Of a stretch of 64,000 nt of DNA, positions 1-8,456 are shown piece by piece. Location of the stretch: positions 124,001 to 188,000 of the forward strand of contig CAWJNE010000002.1 in assembly GCA_963844175.1 (NCBI GenBank). Direction: 5' to 3'. Each line of letters starts with the position of its first letter. The first letter of the stretch is position 1. A model generated the notes under the pieces. That model saw nothing but the letters and a program-made list of their open reading frames with translations. It had not been told where the DNA came from and made no database searches. Source of the stretch: JALZMG01 sp963844175 (GTDB lineage Bacteria > Actinomycetota > Acidimicrobiia > Acidimicrobiales > Ilumatobacteraceae). The position numbers and the translations under genes were made by a program.

Positions 1-1
1 G

Positions 2-553
2 CTGTTTGGCGAAGGGGAGCCGTCTTTCGTGTCATCGAACCTCGTTGACGGCGGCTTCATCTACCTGTACGCAACCCGACTGCACGCCGATCAACGCACA
101 ACCGAGTACCTCTTGGCCCGTGTGCCGCACGCCCTCTACCGGCAACGGGTCGCGTACACGTTCTGGTCCGGCACCAGCTGGTCGCCCAACCTCGCGGCCG
201 CGCAGCCGGTCGTCCTCGGCGGCGGCAACGATACGGACAGGAGCGGCGGGCTGGGCGGCATGTCCGTCTCGTTCAACCCGTACCTCGGCAAATACCTGAT
301 GACCCACTCGGAGGCGTTCGGTCCCGACCTCGTGCTCCGCAGCGCCCCGGCGCCGCACGGGCCGTGGTCCGAGCCCACCTATCTCGACGTGACCGACCCC
401 GTCAAAGGCACACAGTTCGGGAACTACACCGCACGCGAGCATCCGGAGTTCCGGTCCGGGGACGGCAGCGTCGTCTGGCTCACCTACCACCGGGTGACGG
501 GCTGGCTGCACGGCGAGATCCCGCTCGTGCGGGTCGTGCTGAACCCGCCATAG
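2..553 (+). CDS. DUF4185-like protein, 3' part
   Basis: The reading frame is open from the first bases of the window, so the N-terminus lies upstream; 183 residues and the TAG stop are visible. The pattern DGGFIYLYATR near the visible start and a C-terminal segment ending GSVVWLTYHR resemble the repeating strands of DUF4185 and related five-bladed propeller glycosidase-like proteins. No catalytic residues can be assigned. If the family is right, an extracytoplasmic carbohydrate-related role is likely, but the signal peptide would be off-window. It is followed by a relic-rich stretch rather than by an operon partner. Confidence 0.5.
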   Translation: MFGEGEPSFVSSNLVDGGFIYLYATRLHADQRTTEYLLARVPHALYRQRVAYTFWSGTSWSPNLAAAQPVVLGGGNDTDRSGGLGGMSVSFNPYLGKYLMTHSEAFGPDLVLRSAPAPHGPWSEPTYLDVTDPVKGTQFGNYTAREHPEFRSGDGSVVWLTYHRVTGWLHGEIPLVRVVLNPP

Positions 554-639
554 GAGAGCGCATTCCCGGGGCATCCGGTACCGCCGTGCTGTCGTTCCAC
601 GCCCCGTATACTCGCCGCGAGCGGCCGACCAGCGGGGCC

Positions 640-897
640 GCTCGACGACTGGTGCTGGAGCCGAAGGCGGATATGGCTGGCGCGCCCAGGTCGCTCTCGA
701 CAGTGACGGCTGCACGGTGTGGACGCGTACCGGTCGCAGCATTACCGCGAATGTGCCTGAGCTACGTGCGGTGACCGAGTTCGGTGTGGAATGCGTCCTC
801 GACGGCGAACTGGTGGTCGGTGCCGGCCTGCCGACCGACTTCTATCGACTGGCAGGACGCCTGTCGGCGCTCCGGCGAACCCAGCGGCCGCGGAATA
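640..897 (+). pseudogene. ATP-dependent DNA ligase fragment
   Basis: Read in two frames joined near 670, this encodes LEPKAD then GYGWRAQVALDSDG, VWTRTGRSI, CVLDGELVV and DFYRLAGRLS. That order matches the adenylation domain of LigD/LigC-type ligases: the nucleotide-accepting lysine in EPKxDG, the VWTRxGR strand and the LDGEL motif. Only about 80 residues remain, with no start, no OB-fold domain and a frame break, so it is a remnant. It abuts two other relics. Confidence 0.6.
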
Positions 898-1050
898 CGT
901 CGGTAGGCGTTAGCGACGTCGGTGAGGCGGCCAATGGTCACGATCGTCACCCGTTCCGAACTGTCGGCGAGGACGTCGAGAATGGGTTTGGCGCCGTCGC
1001 CGCCGACGACGGTCGGTCACGACCAAGACCTTCACCAGGTCGGAACTCGG
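897..1050 (-). pseudogene. Nucleoside-hydrolase-like fragment
   Basis: On the minus strand, DLVKVLVVTD followed after a frame break by GAKPILDVLADSSERVTIV and GRLTDVANAY resembles the N-terminal part of inosine-uridine nucleoside hydrolase-like proteins, which carry PITxVxxGxLTNxA-type motifs. The fragment is about 50 residues and frame-disrupted. The family assignment is a judgement from pattern only and could be wrong. Confidence 0.35.
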
Positions 1051-1179
1051 CGACCAGCCGCCGCGACCGTTGCACGGCCCCGGCCACCCGCCTCGACGGT
1101 CGATTGCACACTCCAACGTTCGCCCTTCGCCCAATCACCCAACCATCCGGTGGCCTCGTGGCCCGGAACCTGCCAGCGG

Positions 1180-1437
1180 TCATGGGCGGCCACCATCGCC
1201 GTTCGAAGACGACGCCGCGAACAGCGGTCGGTTCGGCGCACGCCGACAAACGGATGAGCAATCGCCATTGACCAGCCCCGGCTCGCTGACCACGTCGACG
1301 TGCGGCCAACCTCGGGTGGTGCAGTACGCCTCGAAGGCCGACCGCTGGGTGTCCGTCGAGGTCTCGGTCTCCCGATCGCGGCTAATGCGGACGTATCCGA
1401 TCGCTCGGCGCGGCCCTCGGGTCGTGGTGGTCGCCAT
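1180..1437 (-). pseudogene. Serine recombinase N-terminal fragment
   Basis: The minus-strand frame opens with an ATG and encodes AIGYVRISRDRETETSTDTQ, then FEAYCTTRGW and VDVVSEPG. This is the start of the resolvase/invertase catalytic domain: the YVRxS motif with the nucleophilic serine, the T-x-x-Q turn and the helix leading to the VDVVxExG strand. After about 50 residues the similarity is lost and no DNA-binding domain follows, so it is a truncated or decayed recombinase. It is the only mobile-element trace in the window. The flank at 1438-1526 is locally AT-richer and shows no gene. Confidence 0.6.
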
Positions 1438-1526
1438 GTCGTTACTCTTGTGATTTCTACTTCTGTAAGCGCTTGCTCAAGGATGAGTATTGGGCGGCCG
1501 CGGGGCGTTGACGAGGCGTCGGTCGT

Positions 1527-2882
1527 TCAACCCGCGCTGAGATCCTCGGGGGCGGTCAAGAGGCCGAGGCCGGTGCCGAGCTCGGCGTCGGCGAAGCGCC
1601 ACAGGTCGACAGCCCGCTGACCGACGCTAGGGCCGACCGGAGTGCGCCGGGGGTGGAAGACGGCGCGCACGTATCCGGCCTTGGCGACAATCGTGGCGTC
1701 GGCCGGCTCGCCGTCGCCGGCCCAACGCCACGCGCCGTCTCGGTAGCACGCGTTCCGGCCATCGACCTCGACCGGCGTGGCGAGGTGCAGCTGCCACGTG
1801 CCGCCGCTGCGGTTGGCGTCGGCCGCCGCCAGCAGCTGGTCCTCCAGCTCGCTCGCCCGGATGGCCAGGGGGTGCGCGGCCACGACCAGATCGAGCACGA
1901 GCTCCAGCGGGACCGTGAGGCCCCGCGTGATCACCATCAGTCCGGCGCCGAAGCGCGGGTTGACCTCGGTCGGCCGGAAGCCGTCGATCGTCGCGACGCC
2001 GTCCAGCGTGAACGCGCCGCGGAAGTCGACCTCCGAGCGCAGCTGCTCGCCGACCCGCCGGACGGCGGTGCGCATCTCGGCCCGGACGTCGTCGGGCGGA
2101 TCCCAAAACGTGGCGCAGCCGGAGTAGCGCAACTCGTGGCCGAAGCGCAGTGTCACCAGCTCGACCGGGCGCAGCGCCACGATGCCGTCGGGCAGCACGA
2201 GGCCGTGCACGGACGTGGCGATGCCGTCCAGGAAGGGCATGACCCGCACGGAGTCGCAGTGCGGCGACAACGCCTCGGTCGCCGCCGCCGCCTCGTCGTC
2301 GTCGGTCACCCAGCGGGTGCGGGCGGCGCCACCGTGGAAGCCCTCACGGGCGTCGGCGGACCACACCGTGCCGGCACCGACATCGAGCTGCCGCCACCAC
2401 CCGCTGGCGTCCTGGACGGGAACGACCATCGAGTCGGCCCGGGTCACGCCTGCCCGGTCGAGCAGGGCGTCGACAACGGTCTTGTCCTCGAGCGCCACCC
2501 ACTCGGGGCGGCGATGGGCGACGAGCGGGCGGCCGGCGAACGTCGGCGTCTCGCCGAGAAAGACGCCGAACGCCACGGCCGTGCGATCGGCGTCGAACTC
2601 CTCGACGGCATCGACCAGAACGGGTGGCGGGTCGGCCATCATCGCCAACGAGGCATGCAGATGGGCCATGAGATCAGGGCCCCGGTCGACGTCGGCGGCG
2701 ACGACCCGACAGTCCGGCTGCGGCCCGGCACCGATCCCTTGCGTCGCCGCCACCAGCACGTCCGTCGCGCCGAGCTCACGGAGCACGGGGATCATCGGCG
2801 TCCATCCGGCCGCCGGGCCTCCGGCCAGGATCACCCGCCGGCCGCCGACCAGGTCGCCGAGCGGGCGTCGCCACCAGTCCAT
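1527..2882 (-). CDS. ATP-grasp domain protein
   Basis: About 451 residues from ATG at 2882; a TTG six bases upstream is an alternative start. The middle and C-terminal parts carry ATP-grasp features: an acidic VDFRGAFTLDG strand and the metal/ATP-binding EVNPRFGAG motif, which is typical of carboxylate-amine ligases. The N-terminus begins with a GGRRVILAGGPAAGW Rossmann-like strand. The substrate is unknown; the family usually forms an amide, peptide or acyl-phosphate intermediate using ATP. The gene stands alone between the relic region and the aldehyde dehydrogenase, with which it shares direction but not a tight junction (69 bp gap). Confidence 0.7.
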   Translation of the reverse strand: MDWWRRPLGDLVGGRRVILAGGPAAGWTPMIPVLRELGATDVLVAATQGIGAGPQPDCRVVAADVDRGPDLMAHLHASLAMMADPPPVLVDAVEEFDADRTAVAFGVFLGETPTFAGRPLVAHRRPEWVALEDKTVVDALLDRAGVTRADSMVVPVQDASGWWRQLDVGAGTVWSADAREGFHGGAARTRWVTDDDEAAAATEALSPHCDSVRVMPFLDGIATSVHGLVLPDGIVALRPVELVTLRFGHELRYSGCATFWDPPDDVRAEMRTAVRRVGEQLRSEVDFRGAFTLDGVATIDGFRPTEVNPRFGAGLMVITRGLTVPLELVLDLVVAAHPLAIRASELEDQLLAAADANRSGGTWQLHLATPVEVDGRNACYRDGAWRWAGDGEPADATIVAKAGYVRAVFHPRRTPVGPSVGQRAVDLWRFADAELGTGLGLLTAPEDLSAG

Positions 2883-2914
2883 CTCCAACGATGCCAGACG
2901 TTTGGCGCCGCGAT

Positions 2915-2934
2915 CGGTACGGATTCCCGTACCG
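2915..2934. terminator. Short perfect inverted repeat
   Basis: Eight-base arms (CGGTACGG and CCGTACCG) are separated by ATTC. It lies just downstream of the aldehyde dehydrogenase stop and just upstream of the ATP-grasp start, both on the minus strand. It could end the first transcript or act as an operator for the second; no U-tract is visible. Confidence 0.35.
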
Positions 2935-2950
2935 GATCCTCGTCAGCGGA

Positions 2951-4375
2951 TCACGGGGAGAGGATGACCATGCGCAGTTCGGTCATCTCGCGCACGGCGT
3001 AGTGCGGGCCCTCGCGGGTGTTGCCGCTGTCGCGCACGCCGCCGTACGGCTGCTGGTCGGCCCGCCACGTGGGCACCTCGTTGACCAGCACGCCGCCGAA
3101 GTCGAGCGTCCGGAACGCCTTCATGGCGTGGCCGAGGTGGTTCGTGTAGATCGCCGCCTGCAGCCCGTAGCGCGTGTCGTTGGCCAGACGCAACGCCTCG
3201 TCGAGCCCGCCGTAGGCGGCCACGGCCACGACGGGTCCGAACACCTCCTGCGCGCAGACCTTCATGTCCGGGGCGACGCCGGTCAGCACGGTCGGCGCGA
3301 TCACCCCACGGTCGTCGACCTCCCCGCCGATCGCCACCTCAGCGCCCTGGGCGACGGCCTCGTCGATCCACTCCTTGACCCGGTCGCGCTCCCCCGCAGA
3401 GATCAACGCCGACACGTCGGTCTCGTCGTCCAGCGGATCGCCGACGGTCAACGACGACACCTCCTTCACCAGCCGGTCGACGAACTCGTCGTGGATCGAG
3501 CGCTCGACGAGGATCCGCTGGGTCGAGATGCAGCTCTGCCCGGCGTGGGAGAACCCGGCGACCTTGATCTTCGCCGCCGCGCCGGGCCAGTCGCTATCGG
3601 CTTCGATGATGATCGGCGCGTTGTTGCCGAGCTCCAGCCCGACCTTCTTGCGCGCCGCCCGCCCACGGATCCCCCATCCGACCTCGGGCGAGCCGGTGAA
3701 CGTGATCATGGCGATGTCGGGGTGGTCGACGATGGCGTTGCCGACGGTCGACCCGCCGCCGGTGACGACGTGCAGCCACTCAGCCGGCAGCCCGCAGTCG
3801 TCGATCAGCAGGTCGGCCAGCGCGATGGCGCTGAACGGCGTCTGGCTGGCCGGCTTGAGGACCACCGGGCAGCCGGCGGCGATGGCCGGCGCCACCTTGT
3901 GGGCCACCAGGTTGAGCGGGAAGTTGAACGGGCTGATGGCGCCGACGACGCCGATCGGGACGCGGATCGTGAACCCGACCTTGCCCTCGCCGGCCGCAAG
4001 TGCGTCGAGCGGCACGACGTCGCCCCCGAGCGTGCGCGCCTCTGCGGCGGCGAAGCGCATGGTGCCGACGGCCCGCTCGGCCTCGGCACGCGCCGTCTTC
4101 ATGGGCTTGGCGGCCTCCTCGGCGATGATCCGGGCGAAGTGGTCCCGGCGCTCGCCCAGCAGCACGGCTGCGGTGTCGAGCACCTCGGCGCGCTTCCACG
4201 CCGGCAGCGGCCCACCGGCCAGCGCCTGACGCGCCGCAGCCACGGCGCGGTCGACGTCGTCGGGACCGCACACCGGGACCCGCCCGATCTCGTGGCCGTC
4301 GTACGGCGAGGCGACGGCGGCCGACTCCGTTCCCGTGAACCGCTCTCCGGCCAGGGGCAGCGGGGTGACGCTCAT
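2951..4375 (-). CDS. NAD(P)-dependent aldehyde dehydrogenase
   Basis: 474 residues, the normal length for the family. It oxidises an aldehyde to the acid. Visible catalytic elements are Asn151 in ISPFNFP, Lys174 in VLKPAS, Glu248 in LELGNN and the nucleophile Cys282 in GQSC. The Rossmann glycine turn FTGSPEVG is present. LELGNN replaces the commoner LELGGN. The family set includes lactaldehyde, succinate-semialdehyde and non-phosphorylating glyceraldehyde-3-phosphate dehydrogenases; the substrate cannot be chosen from sequence. ATG at 4375 sits 7 nt after a TATGGT box, supporting this start. It is divergent from the glycerophosphodiesterase gene, and the two start codons are only 22 bp apart. 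Confidence 0.93.
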   Translation of the reverse strand: MSVTPLPLAGERFTGTESAAVASPYDGHEIGRVPVCGPDDVDRAVAAARQALAGGPLPAWKRAEVLDTAAVLLGERRDHFARIIAEEAAKPMKTARAEAERAVGTMRFAAAEARTLGGDVVPLDALAAGEGKVGFTIRVPIGVVGAISPFNFPLNLVAHKVAPAIAAGCPVVLKPASQTPFSAIALADLLIDDCGLPAEWLHVVTGGGSTVGNAIVDHPDIAMITFTGSPEVGWGIRGRAARKKVGLELGNNAPIIIEADSDWPGAAAKIKVAGFSHAGQSCISTQRILVERSIHDEFVDRLVKEVSSLTVGDPLDDETDVSALISAGERDRVKEWIDEAVAQGAEVAIGGEVDDRGVIAPTVLTGVAPDMKVCAQEVFGPVVAVAAYGGLDEALRLANDTRYGLQAAIYTNHLGHAMKAFRTLDFGGVLVNEVPTWRADQQPYGGVRDSGNTREGPHYAVREMTELRMVILSP

Positions 4376-4382
4376 GCCGCCG

Positions 4383-4390
4383 ACCATACT
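4383..4390. promoter_or_regulatory. Overlapping divergent -10 elements
   Basis: On the minus strand TATGGT (4388-4383) lies 7 nt before the aldehyde dehydrogenase ATG. On the plus strand CATACT (4385-4390) lies 7 nt before GTG 4398. The two hexamers share four base pairs, so one AT-rich core could serve both directions, with both transcripts leaderless. Confidence 0.5.
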
Positions 4391-4397
4391 GGTGCCC

Positions 4398-5162
4398 GTG
4401 GCGGGCAGCGGCGGGGCCGTGCACCCCTTCCTCGACTGGCCGGGCCCGATCGCCTTCGCCCATCGCGGAGGGGCCAGCGAGGCACCGGAGAACACGATGC
4501 CGGCGTTCCAGAACGCCATCGACCTCGGCTTCACGTACCTGGAGACCGACGTCCACGTCACCGCCGACGGCATCGTGGTGGCCTTCCACGACGACGACCT
4601 GCAGCGGACGTGCGGACGGCCAGGACACATCTCGCAGCTCGCCTGGCAGGACGTGGCGGCGGCCCGCGTCGACGGGCGCGAGCCCATCCCTCGCCTCGAG
4701 GAGCTGTTGACGACGTGGCCCACGGCACGGATCAACATCGACTGCAAGGAGGAAGCCGCGCTCGAGCCGCTGGCCGTCCTCGTCGAGCGCCTGGACGTGC
4801 TCGACCGGGTGCTGATCGGTTCCTTCAGCAGCGGGCGCCTGAAGCGGGCCCGCCGCCGGCTGGGACCGGCGCTGTGCACGAGCACCGGCTCACTGGACAC
4901 CGCACTGCAGCTCGTGCGCCTGCCCCGCGCCGGTCCGATGGCCGTCCAGGTCCCGGTGCGCCACTGGGTCCTACCGATCGTCACCGGCGGCTTCCTGCGA
5001 CGGGCTCACGCGATGGGGCTGTCCGTGCACGTCTGGACGATCGACGACGCCGTCGAGATGCGTCGGTTGCTCGACCTCGGCGTCGACGGGATCATGACCG
5101 ATCGTCCGGCCGTGCTGCGCGACGTCCTGCTCGAACGGGGGCAGTGGCGCGACCGTCCCTGA
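4398..5162 (+). CDS. Glycerophosphodiester phosphodiesterase
   Basis: 254 residues from GTG 4398. Expected activity is hydrolysis of glycerophosphodiesters to glycerol-3-phosphate and an alcohol. The N-terminus has FAHRGGASEAPENT, with the catalytic His and Arg and the metal-binding Glu, followed by the ETDVHVTADG metal site and the catalytic His in VAFHDDDLQRTC. DGIMTDRP near the C-terminus is the family's closing motif. No signal peptide is visible, so it is probably cytosolic. Upstream in-frame starts (GTG 4392, ATG 4374) exist but would overlap the divergent gene or its promoter. A -10-like box 7 nt upstream favours 4398. Confidence 0.9.
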   Translation: MAGSGGAVHPFLDWPGPIAFAHRGGASEAPENTMPAFQNAIDLGFTYLETDVHVTADGIVVAFHDDDLQRTCGRPGHISQLAWQDVAAARVDGREPIPRLEELLTTWPTARINIDCKEEAALEPLAVLVERLDVLDRVLIGSFSSGRLKRARRRLGPALCTSTGSLDTALQLVRLPRAGPMAVQVPVRHWVLPIVTGGFLRRAHAMGLSVHVWTIDDAVEMRRLLDLGVDGIMTDRPAVLRDVLLERGQWRDRP

Positions 5163-5223
5163 ACCCGGCTTGCGGTCGCCAGCCGGCGGGCAGGAGGATG
5201 CACACGACGAGGAGGCGCTGCCG

Positions 5224-5604
5224 ATGCCCAAGGACTTGGTGATCGAGATCGACAACGAGCCTGGGGCGTTGGCGCGAGTGGCGCGGGCGATCAGCGATGC
5301 TGGCGTGAACATCGCCGCCGCGACCTGCGTCGGCGCGGCGACGACGGCCGAGCTGCACATCCTCGTCCCGCACGCCGACGCCGCACGCCACGCCCTGTCG
5401 ATCACCCAGATGGGCGTGACCCGCGAGCGCGAGGTGGTCGTCGTCGAAGTCGACGACCGCCCGGGCGTGCTCGCCGACCTGACCCGCGACGTGGCCGACG
5501 CGGGGATCGACCTCGACCTCGTCTACGTGGCGACACGCAACCGGGTCGTCTTCGGCGCCGCCGACCTCGACGGGCTCAGGGCGGCGCTGGGCGTCTCGAC
5601 CTGA
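5224..5604 (+). CDS. Tandem ACT-domain protein
   Basis: 126 residues consisting of two ACT-like modules. The first begins VIEIDNEPGALARVARAISDAG and the second VVVEVDDRPGVLADLTRDVADAG, each with the beta strand and small-molecule-binding G-x-L turn of the fold. There is no enzymatic domain, so it is probably a free-standing amino-acid-responsive regulator or sensor; the ligand is unknown. A strong GAGGAGG-type ribosome site about 8 nt upstream supports ATG 5224. Its 3' end overlaps by 29 bp the convergent membrane-protein gene. Confidence 0.8.
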   Translation: MPKDLVIEIDNEPGALARVARAISDAGVNIAAATCVGAATTAELHILVPHADAARHALSITQMGVTREREVVVVEVDDRPGVLADLTRDVADAGIDLDLVYVATRNRVVFGAADLDGLRAALGVST

Positions 5605-6067
5605 TCGGCTCGCGGAACCCGAGCATCAGCGCGGCCACGCCGCCGACGAGGAGCAGCAGGCCGCCGACGGCCGTGACGACGGCGCCGAACTGTGGGTCGA
5701 TCGCGCGGCCGGACGGCGCCAAGATCACGACGAGCGCTGTCCCCCCGGCGTAGATCGCCGCGCCGATCCCGAGGAAGCCGCCGATGCGGAGCAAGCCCCA
5801 TCCCACGGCGACGGCGGCACCCACGGCGAATAGGGGCACCACGGGCCACCAGCGCAGCGCCGCTGCGGCGACGCTCCCCGGCGCGAACCCGAGCCGCTCC
5901 ACCAGCTCGAACAGGTCGTAGCTGTGACGGCGCCGCCCACCGGTGCGCAGCCACGGCAGCAGCGAGCCGACGATGACGACGAGCGCCCCGCCCGCCATCA
6001 CGCCCACCACCGCACCTCGAGTGGCGGGCTCGTCGCGCCGTGTCACGTCGCCGGAGGGTAGGTCCAT
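5576..6067 (-). CDS. Small four-helix membrane protein
   Basis: 163 residues with four predicted membrane segments: AVVGVMAGGALVVIVGSLLP, a WPVVPLFAVGAAVAVGW region, a GIGAAIYAGGTALVVIL region and a C-terminal VVTAVGGLLLLVGGVAALML region. A basic RRRHSYDLFEL loop follows helix 1. Proteins of this plan are common in actinobacteria without known function. The start is 23 bp from the divergent gamma-glutamyltransferase GTG. Confidence 0.65.
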   Translation of the reverse strand: MDLPSGDVTRRDEPATRGAVVGVMAGGALVVIVGSLLPWLRTGGRRRHSYDLFELVERLGFAPGSVAAAALRWWPVVPLFAVGAAVAVGWGLLRIGGFLGIGAAIYAGGTALVVILAPSGRAIDPQFGAVVTAVGGLLLLVGGVAALMLGFREPIRSRRPAPP

Positions 6068-6076
6068 CGGCCTCAG

Positions 6077-6082
6077 TAGGGT
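6077..6082 (+). promoter_or_regulatory. TAGGGT -10 box, leaderless
   Basis: TAGGGT lies 8 nt before the gamma-glutamyltransferase GTG at 6091, leaving no room for a ribosome-binding site. The spacing matches the other operon heads in this window. Confidence 0.45.
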
Positions 6083-6090
6083 CGGGCGTC

Positions 6091-7668
6091 GTGACCGGCG
6101 GCCCGCCTGTGAGCTCCGTGCGCTCGCTGCGGGCCGTCGCCGCGTCCGCCGACCAGCTGGCCACGCAGGCCGCCATGACGGCGTTCGCGCTCGGCGGCAA
6201 CGCCGTCGACGGCGCCATCGCCGCCAACGCCGCCATTGCCGTGACGGGACCGCATCTGTGCGGGCTGGGTGGTGACCTGTTCGCCCTCGTCCGTGCCCCC
6301 GACGGCGAGCTGCACGCCCTCAACGCCACCGGACGGGCCGGGAGCGGCGCCGATCCCGACGCGCTGCGGGGCGCCGGCCACTCGGCGATGCCGATGCGCC
6401 ACGACGTGCGTACCGTGACCGTCCCGGGCTGCGTCGACGGGTGGATGGCGTTGCACCGACGCTTCGGGGTGCTCGAGCTGGCCGACCTGCTGCGCCCGGC
6501 GATCCGCCTCGCCGCCTCCGGCTTCCCGGCCAGCCCGTTGCTCGTCGGATCGTTGCTCCTCGCCGACGAAGACGCCCGGCGCAACCTGGCCGAGCTGGCC
6601 GACCAAGCGACCCGGCCCGGCGCGCCCGTCACTCGTCCCGGCGTGGCGCTCGCCTTGCAGGCGATCGTCGCCGGCGGGCGCGCCGCGTTCTACGAGGGCG
6701 CGTTCGGTGAGGGGCTGCTCGAGCTGGGTGCCGGGGAGTTCTCGGCCGACGACCTGGCCCGGGTCCAGGCCGACTGGGTCGAGCCGTTGACGACGACGGC
6801 GTTCGGCGTCGAGCTCACCACCATCGGACCGAACTCGCAGGGCTACCTGACGCTCGGCGCCGCCCGTCTGGCCGACGAGATCGGGCTGCCCGACGACGCG
6901 GATGATCCGCAGTGGGCCCACCTCCTGGTCGAGATGGCCACGGCGGCCGGGTTCGACCGCCCCGAGCTGCTCCACGAAGGCGCCGACGGTGACGTGCTGG
7001 TGGAGACCATCGCCGGGCGGGCCGGGCTGGTCGACCCCGGACGGGCCAGCCAACGGCGGCCACCGACGGCGACCGGCGACACCACGTACCTCTGCACGGC
7101 CGACGACACCGGCATGGCGGTCAGCCTGATCCAATCGAACGCCTCGGGCTTCGGCAGCGGGCTGGTCGAGCCGACGACGGGCATCAACCTGCACAACCGC
7201 GGCCTCGGGTTCACGCTGCAGCCGGGCCACGCCGCCGAGTACCGGCCGGGACGTCGCCCGCCGCACACGCTGTGCCCGGCGATGGCCACGCGCGATGGCG
7301 ATCTGGTGGCCGTGTTCGGTTCGATGGGCGGCGACGGCCAGCCCCAGATCCTCCTCCAGCTGGTCGCCCGCCTGTTCGCCGGGTCGGCCTCGCCGGCGGC
7401 CGCGGTCGGTGCCGGACGGTGGCTGCTGCGCGGACCGTCGACGGGGTTCGACACCTGGACCGGCGACCGCCCGCCATCCGTCGTCGTCGAGGGTCACGCC
7501 CCGCCGGCGTGGCGCGACGGCCTCACCGCGCGCGGTCACGCCGTGCTCGACGGACCGGCCTTCGACTCCGGGTTCGGTCACGCCCACGTCATCACCGTCG
7601 ACCCGCTCGGCACGTTCGCCGCCGCTGCCGACCCGCGCGCCCGCATCGGCAGCGCCGCCGGTCAGTAA
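6091..7668 (+). CDS. ggt: Gamma-glutamyltransferase family protein
   Basis: 525 residues of the Ntn-hydrolase gamma-glutamyltransferase/cephalosporin-acylase family, which cleaves or transfers gamma-glutamyl groups after self-processing into large and small subunits. The predicted processing nucleophile is Thr331 in GDTTYLCTADDTG. The downstream GSGLVEPTTGINLHNRG segment is the small-subunit substrate-binding loop. The N-terminus has the family's GGNAVDGAIAANAAIAVT helix. No signal peptide is seen, although many family members are exported, so this one may be cytosolic. The GTG start is supported by the leaderless promoter and by the beginning of conserved sequence a few residues later. It is followed after 2 bp by the Nei/Fpg gene. 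Confidence 0.88.
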   Translation: MTGGPPVSSVRSLRAVAASADQLATQAAMTAFALGGNAVDGAIAANAAIAVTGPHLCGLGGDLFALVRAPDGELHALNATGRAGSGADPDALRGAGHSAMPMRHDVRTVTVPGCVDGWMALHRRFGVLELADLLRPAIRLAASGFPASPLLVGSLLLADEDARRNLAELADQATRPGAPVTRPGVALALQAIVAGGRAAFYEGAFGEGLLELGAGEFSADDLARVQADWVEPLTTTAFGVELTTIGPNSQGYLTLGAARLADEIGLPDDADDPQWAHLLVEMATAAGFDRPELLHEGADGDVLVETIAGRAGLVDPGRASQRRPPTATGDTTYLCTADDTGMAVSLIQSNASGFGSGLVEPTTGINLHNRGLGFTLQPGHAAEYRPGRRPPHTLCPAMATRDGDLVAVFGSMGGDGQPQILLQLVARLFAGSASPAAAVGAGRWLLRGPSTGFDTWTGDRPPSVVVEGHAPPAWRDGLTARGHAVLDGPAFDSGFGHAHVITVDPLGTFAAAADPRARIGSAAGQ

Positions 7669-7670
7669 CC

Positions 7671-8456
7671 GTGCCGGAGGGTCACACGCTGCACCGGTTG
7701 GCCCGCGACCAGCAGCGCCAGTTCGCCGGCCGGACGATCGCCGTCACCAGCCCCCAGGGCCGTTTCGCCGCCGACCTCGTCGACGGCCGCGTGCTCGACG
7801 GCGTGACGGCCTACGGCAAGCACCTCTTCGCCGCCTTCGGGGACCGCATCGTGCACGTCCACCTCGGGCTCTACGGCAAGTTCGCGTCCGGGACCGGGGA
7901 GCCGCCGCCGGTGCGCGGCGCGCTGCGGATGCGCTGGATCGCCGAGTCCGGCTGGACGGACCTGCGGGGTCCGACGGCGTGCGAGGTCGTCTCGCCGTCG
8001 GAGGTCGACGCCATCATCGCCCGGCTCGGTCCCGACCCGCTGCGTCCCGGTGCGGACGGTGACCGGGCCTTCGAGCGGATCCGCCGCAGCCGGGCCCCGC
8101 TGGCCGGCCTGCTGATGGACCAGCAGGTGGTGGCGGGGATCGGCAACGTGTACCGCGCCGAGCTCCTGTTCCGCCATCGCCTCGACCCGTACCAGTGCGG
8201 TCGCGAGGTCGACGCCGCCACCTGGAGGCCGGTGTGGTCGGACCTCGTCTCCCTCATGCGGGCCGGGGTTCGCTCGGGGAGGATCGTCACCACCGAGCCG
8301 GTCGATCGATCGCGCCGGCGCAGCCCGGTGCGCTGGGAGGACGCCCACTACGTCTACCGCCGCCACGGGTTGCCCTGCCGGATCGACGGGACGCCGATCA
8401 GGATGCAGCTGCTGGCGGCGCGCAAGTTGTATTGGTGTCCGACGTGTCAGGCGTGA
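7671..8456 (+). CDS. Nei/Fpg-family DNA glycosylase-AP lyase
   Basis: 261 residues. Base-excision repair enzyme that removes oxidised bases and nicks the abasic site. After removal of the initiator residue the chain begins PEGHTLH, with the catalytic proline and glutamate. The helix-two-turn-helix motif is QQVVAGIGNVYRAE, and the C-terminal zinc-finger region ends YWCPTCQA. The zinc finger is unusual: the usual C-x2-C first pair reads CRID, so the second ligand is Asp instead of Cys. It starts 2 bp after the gamma-glutamyltransferase stop and overlaps the next gene by 4 bp (GTGA), forming a short operon. PEGHTLH favours Nei-like members over classical Fpg. Confidence 0.9.
   Translation: MPEGHTLHRLARDQQRQFAGRTIAVTSPQGRFAADLVDGRVLDGVTAYGKHLFAAFGDRIVHVHLGLYGKFASGTGEPPPVRGALRMRWIAESGWTDLRGPTACEVVSPSEVDAIIARLGPDPLRPGADGDRAFERIRRSRAPLAGLLMDQQVVAGIGNVYRAELLFRHRLDPYQCGREVDAATWRPVWSDLVSLMRAGVRSGRIVTTEPVDRSRRRSPVRWEDAHYVYRRHGLPCRIDGTPIRMQLLAARKLYWCPTCQA

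Noticed and set aside
1180..1437. Prophage or integrative element boundary
   Set aside because: Only a recombinase fragment is present; no phage, conjugation or flanking att repeats were seen in the window.
8195..8452. Longer start for the TMEM175-like gene
   Set aside because: It would overlap the glycosylase gene for 260 bp; the GTGA overlap at 8453 places the family motif near the N-terminus as usual.
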